A DNA stretch of 25,400 nucleotides from Bacillota bacterium (GTDB lineage: Bacteria; Bacillota; Negativicutes; Sporomusales; Sporomusaceae): the NCBI GenBank assembly GCA_023443285.1, contig JAEZVB010000054.1, forward strand, positions 1-25,400, read 5' to 3'. A program made the position numbers and the translations under genes. The first letter of the stretch is position 1, and each line of letters starts with the position of its first letter. Positions 23,317 through 25,400 of the stretch are shown here, piece after piece. Below the pieces are notes generated by a model. That model did not search any database and was not told where the DNA came from. It saw only the letters and a list, made by a program, of their open reading frames with translations.

Positions 23317-23850
23317 TTATGTGCTAGATTGTGTAGTATTGGGTTTCGGAGCTACAATCATAATCATATTTTTACCTTCAAGCTTGGCATCACGTTCAAT
23401 GTTAGCCATATCTTTAAGCAAGGTAGCCATTCGCACCAATACTTGTTTGCCCAGCTCAGGATGAGAGAGTTCCCGTCCCCTGAACATAATGGTAACTTTG
23501 ACTTTGTCACCGTCTTCTAAAAAGCGTTGGGCATTCTTTAACTTAACATTAAAATCATGGTCTTCAATGTTAGGACGAAGTTTAACTTCTTTGATAGAAA
23601 CTACCTTTTGCTTTTTCTTGACTTCTTTATCGCGTTTTTGTTGCTCATACCGAAATTTCCCAAAATCCATAATCCGGCATACTGGCGGTTTCGCAGTTGG
23701 CGCTACTTCCACTAAATCAAGGTTTTGCTCGACTGCTAAACGCAACGCGTCTCTTAGCGACATAATCCCCAGTTGCTCATTGGTGCTGCTGGTTACCCGG
23801 ACTTCCTTTGCACGAATTTCCTCATTAATCTTTAAAGTGTCTTTGCTAAT
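23317..23850 (-). CDS. infC: Translation initiation factor IF-3 (AUU start)
   Basis: 177 aa. IF-3 binds the 30S subunit, prevents premature 50S joining and checks the start codon. Reading from the first ATG (23763) would give only 148 aa and lose the N-terminal domain; upstream in the same frame is SKDTLKINEEIRAKEVRV, the true IF-3 N-terminus. The frame begins at ATT (23850-23848) with AGGAGGTGA at six bases, and a TGA stop lies three codons before, so ATT is the only plausible start. IF-3 rejects non-canonical starts, so AUU gives negative autoregulation, as known in Escherichia coli and Bacillus. The C-terminal domain (KEVKLRPNIEDHDFNVK, MFRGRELSHPELG) is complete. Confidence 0.95.
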   Translation of the reverse strand: MSKDTLKINEEIRAKEVRVTSSTNEQLGIMSLRDALRLAVEQNLDLVEVAPTAKPPVCRIMDFGKFRYEQQKRDKEVKKKQKVVSIKEVKLRPNIEDHDFNVKLKNAQRFLEDGDKVKVTIMFRGRELSHPELGKQVLVRMATLLKDMANIERDAKLEGKNMIMIVAPKPNTTQSST

Positions 23851-24022
23851 TGCCGCTCACCTCCTAAGATATTTGTTCATTGAAATAAAAAACGGGGTGG
23901 AATAAACCACCCGCGCAATAGCATAAGTAAAAACTTTTTGCTTACTATAACCTTACTAACAGCGTTACAGCGCTGTAAGGTGAGAAGCGGATGGCTTCTA
24001 CTTACTACCATATTTAAATCAC
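23851..24022 (-). promoter_or_regulatory. L20-type leader of infC-rpmI-rplT with terminator
   Basis: The 170-nt leader contains GTAGAAGCCATCCGCTTCTC (a hairpin), then CACCTTACAGCGCTGTAACG and TTAGTAAGG pairings that resemble the L20 binding region of Firmicute leaders, and finally GGGTGG/CCACCC (23895-23900, 23907-23912) with a run of T, an intrinsic terminator 35 nt before infC. Excess L20 would favour the terminator. Assignment to the known L20-leader family is by layout and position; no covariance search was run. Confidence 0.75.
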
Positions 24023-24028
24023 TTAACT

Positions 24029-24057
24029 ATAATAACACCTATTTCCAGGGAAGTCAA
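24029..24057 (-). promoter_or_regulatory. Promoter of infC-rpmI-rplT
   Basis: On the minus strand TTGACT (24057-24052), 17 bp, TATTAT (24034-24029). It starts 8 bp after the thrS stop codon. There is no terminator between thrS and this promoter, so thrS transcripts may also feed the leader. Confidence 0.7.
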
Positions 24058-24064
24058 GTTGTTA

Positions 24065-25400
24065 TTAATTAGTTTTTGCGACAATTTCAGCCACTGCTGT
24101 TGCAATGAAGTTATCAACAGGAACTGTCCCGATATCACCTTGGCCTCGTTTGCGGACAGCCACAGTGCGTGTTTCCGCTTCTTTGTCTCCCACTACCAGC
24201 ATATAGGGTAGTTTTTCTAATTGGCCTTCGCGTATTTTGTAGCCGATTTTTTCATTACGGTCATCTACTTCGACACGGATATCCTTCTCGCGCAACATTT
24301 GCGCAAGTTCCTTGGCATATTCAGCATGACGTTCACTTATCGGTAAGATTTTAACCTGAACAGGGGCTAACCATATAGGGAATGCTCCGGCAAAGTGTTC
24401 AATTAAGATACCAATAAAGCGTTCAAGGCTGCCGTAAGCTACACGGTGAATCATTACTGGCCTATGTTTGAGACCATCTTCACCGATATAATTCAGATCA
24501 AATTTTTCCGGCATCAACATATCTAGCTGGATAGTTCCACATTGCCAGGTACGGCCAATAGAGTCTTGAAGATGGAAGTCAATTTTTGGACCGTAAAAAG
24601 CACCATCTCCTGGATTGATTTTAAATGGCATATTTAGTTCTTCCAGCGCTTCTTTAAGTGCTGTTGTCGCAGTTTCCCAAACTTCATCAGAACCCATTGC
24701 TTTTGCTGGTTTGGTGCTTAGTTCTGCATGGTAGGATAAGCCAAAGACACTGTATACGGTATTGAAGAGTTCAATAACCTTTTTGATCTCAGTTTTGATC
24801 TGGGATGGCAACATAAAAATATGAGCATCATCCTGGGTAAAGCTGCGCACACGCATTAGACCATGCAGGGCACCGGAAAGTTCGTGACGGTGAACAAGTC
24901 CTAGTTCACAAGTGCGAAGCGGTAAATCACGGTAACTATGGTGCTGGGTACGATATATTAAAATTCCTCCGGGGCAATTCATGGGTTTGACCGCATAGCC
25001 GTCTTCATCTATTGTGGTAAAATACATGTTTTGCCGATAATGATCCCAGTGGCCAGATTGTTGCCAGAGTTTTTGGTGAAGGATTATGGGGGTTTTAATT
25101 TCCTGATATCCATATTTTATATGCAACTTACGCCAAAAAGCTTCCAGTTCGTTACGAACAACCATTCCTTTAGGGTGGAAAAAGGGAAATCCCGGGCCTT
25201 CATCCTGAATACTGAATAAATCAAGTTCGCGGCCTAATTTACGGTGATCACGCTTAGCCGCCTCTTCCATCATGGTAATATACGCATCTAAATCAGCTTT
25301 CTTTTCAAAGGAAGTTCCGTAGATACGTTGCAGCATTTTGCGTTTTTCGTCCCCACGCCAGTAAGCACCGGCAATACTTTGCAATTTGATGGCTTTAACC
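24065..25400 (-). CDS. thrS: Threonine--tRNA ligase (5' part beyond the window)
   Basis: The reading frame is open to the right edge, so the gene is cut by the window, not broken. The 444 visible residues cover the end of the editing domain (SIAGAYWRGDEKRKMLQRIYG), the class II core with the zinc Cys in VKPMNCPGG, motif 2 (the VHRHELSGAL and MRVRSFTQDDAH blocks) and motif 3 (HRVAYGSLERF), and the C-terminal anticodon-binding domain (VQVKILPISERHAEYA). About 190 N-terminal residues (TGS and most of the editing domain) lie outside. It charges tRNA-Thr in the cytoplasm. A TTG codon at 25384 is an internal codon, not a start. Confidence 0.97.
   Translation of the reverse strand, partial: VKAIKLQSIAGAYWRGDEKRKMLQRIYGTSFEKKADLDAYITMMEEAAKRDHRKLGRELDLFSIQDEGPGFPFFHPKGMVVRNELEAFWRKLHIKYGYQEIKTPIILHQKLWQQSGHWDHYRQNMYFTTIDEDGYAVKPMNCPGGILIYRTQHHSYRDLPLRTCELGLVHRHELSGALHGLMRVRSFTQDDAHIFMLPSQIKTEIKKVIELFNTVYSVFGLSYHAELSTKPAKAMGSDEVWETATTALKEALEELNMPFKINPGDGAFYGPKIDFHLQDSIGRTWQCGTIQLDMLMPEKFDLNYIGEDGLKHRPVMIHRVAYGSLERFIGILIEHFAGAFPIWLAPVQVKILPISERHAEYAKELAQMLREKDIRVEVDDRNEKIGYKIREGQLEKLPYMLVVGDKEAETRTVAVRKRGQGDIGTVPVDNFIATAVAEIVAKTN

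Noticed and set aside
25031..25384. thrS as a short 439-aa gene starting at TTG 25384
   Set aside because: The frame continues to the window edge with conserved ThrRS sequence, so the gene is simply cut by the window.

Overview
The window looks like a chromosomal segment of a spore-forming, low-to-mid G+C Firmicute. It carries spore genes (a yunB homologue, an alpha/beta-type SASP, two YjcZ-like miniproteins) and the block thrS / infC-rpmI-rplT / aldolase / ktrB-ktrA-trmH / pheS-pheT-zapA / U32 peptidase / mutS2. That order is familiar from Negativicutes, and a Sporomusa/Pelosinus-type organism is my best inference. The 16S fragment is only about 130 nt and cannot settle the genus. No phage, transposon or CRISPR array was found.

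Layout. (1) 1-440: the 5' end of a 16S rRNA gene on the minus strand with its leader, boxA-like element and a strong promoter. (2) 445-3050: yunB (minus), a SASP gene (plus), tyrS (minus). tyrS has a short leader with an intrinsic terminator but no T-box. (3) 3220-5520: a class A penicillin-binding protein (plus). (4) 5549-7599: a small accessory region with two miniproteins of 37 and 33 aa and a 133-aa unknown protein (minus), then a YbaB-like protein and a 197-aa unknown (plus). The three minus-strand genes and yunB share an AC-N17-(C/T)ATATAT promoter resembling sigma-K/sigma-E sites. (5) 7605-14552: mutS2, U32 peptidase, a phosphoglycerate-mutase-like metalloenzyme, a DUF421 membrane protein and zapA, all minus. 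(6) 14616-18605: pheS-pheT behind a T-box leader. (7) 18607-21536: ktrB-ktrA-trmH, translationally coupled at the last junction. (8) 21561-22467: a class II aldolase flanked by a GC-rich palindrome. (9) 22665-24057: infC-rpmI-rplT with an L20-type leader; infC starts at AUU. (10) 24065-25400: the 3' two-thirds of thrS.

Most of the window is translation machinery controlled by RNA leaders (T-box, L20 leader, probable tyrS attenuator), plus envelope, division and potassium-uptake genes. The least understood part is the 5.5-7.6 kb region, which I interpret as a mother-cell sporulation cluster from its promoters.
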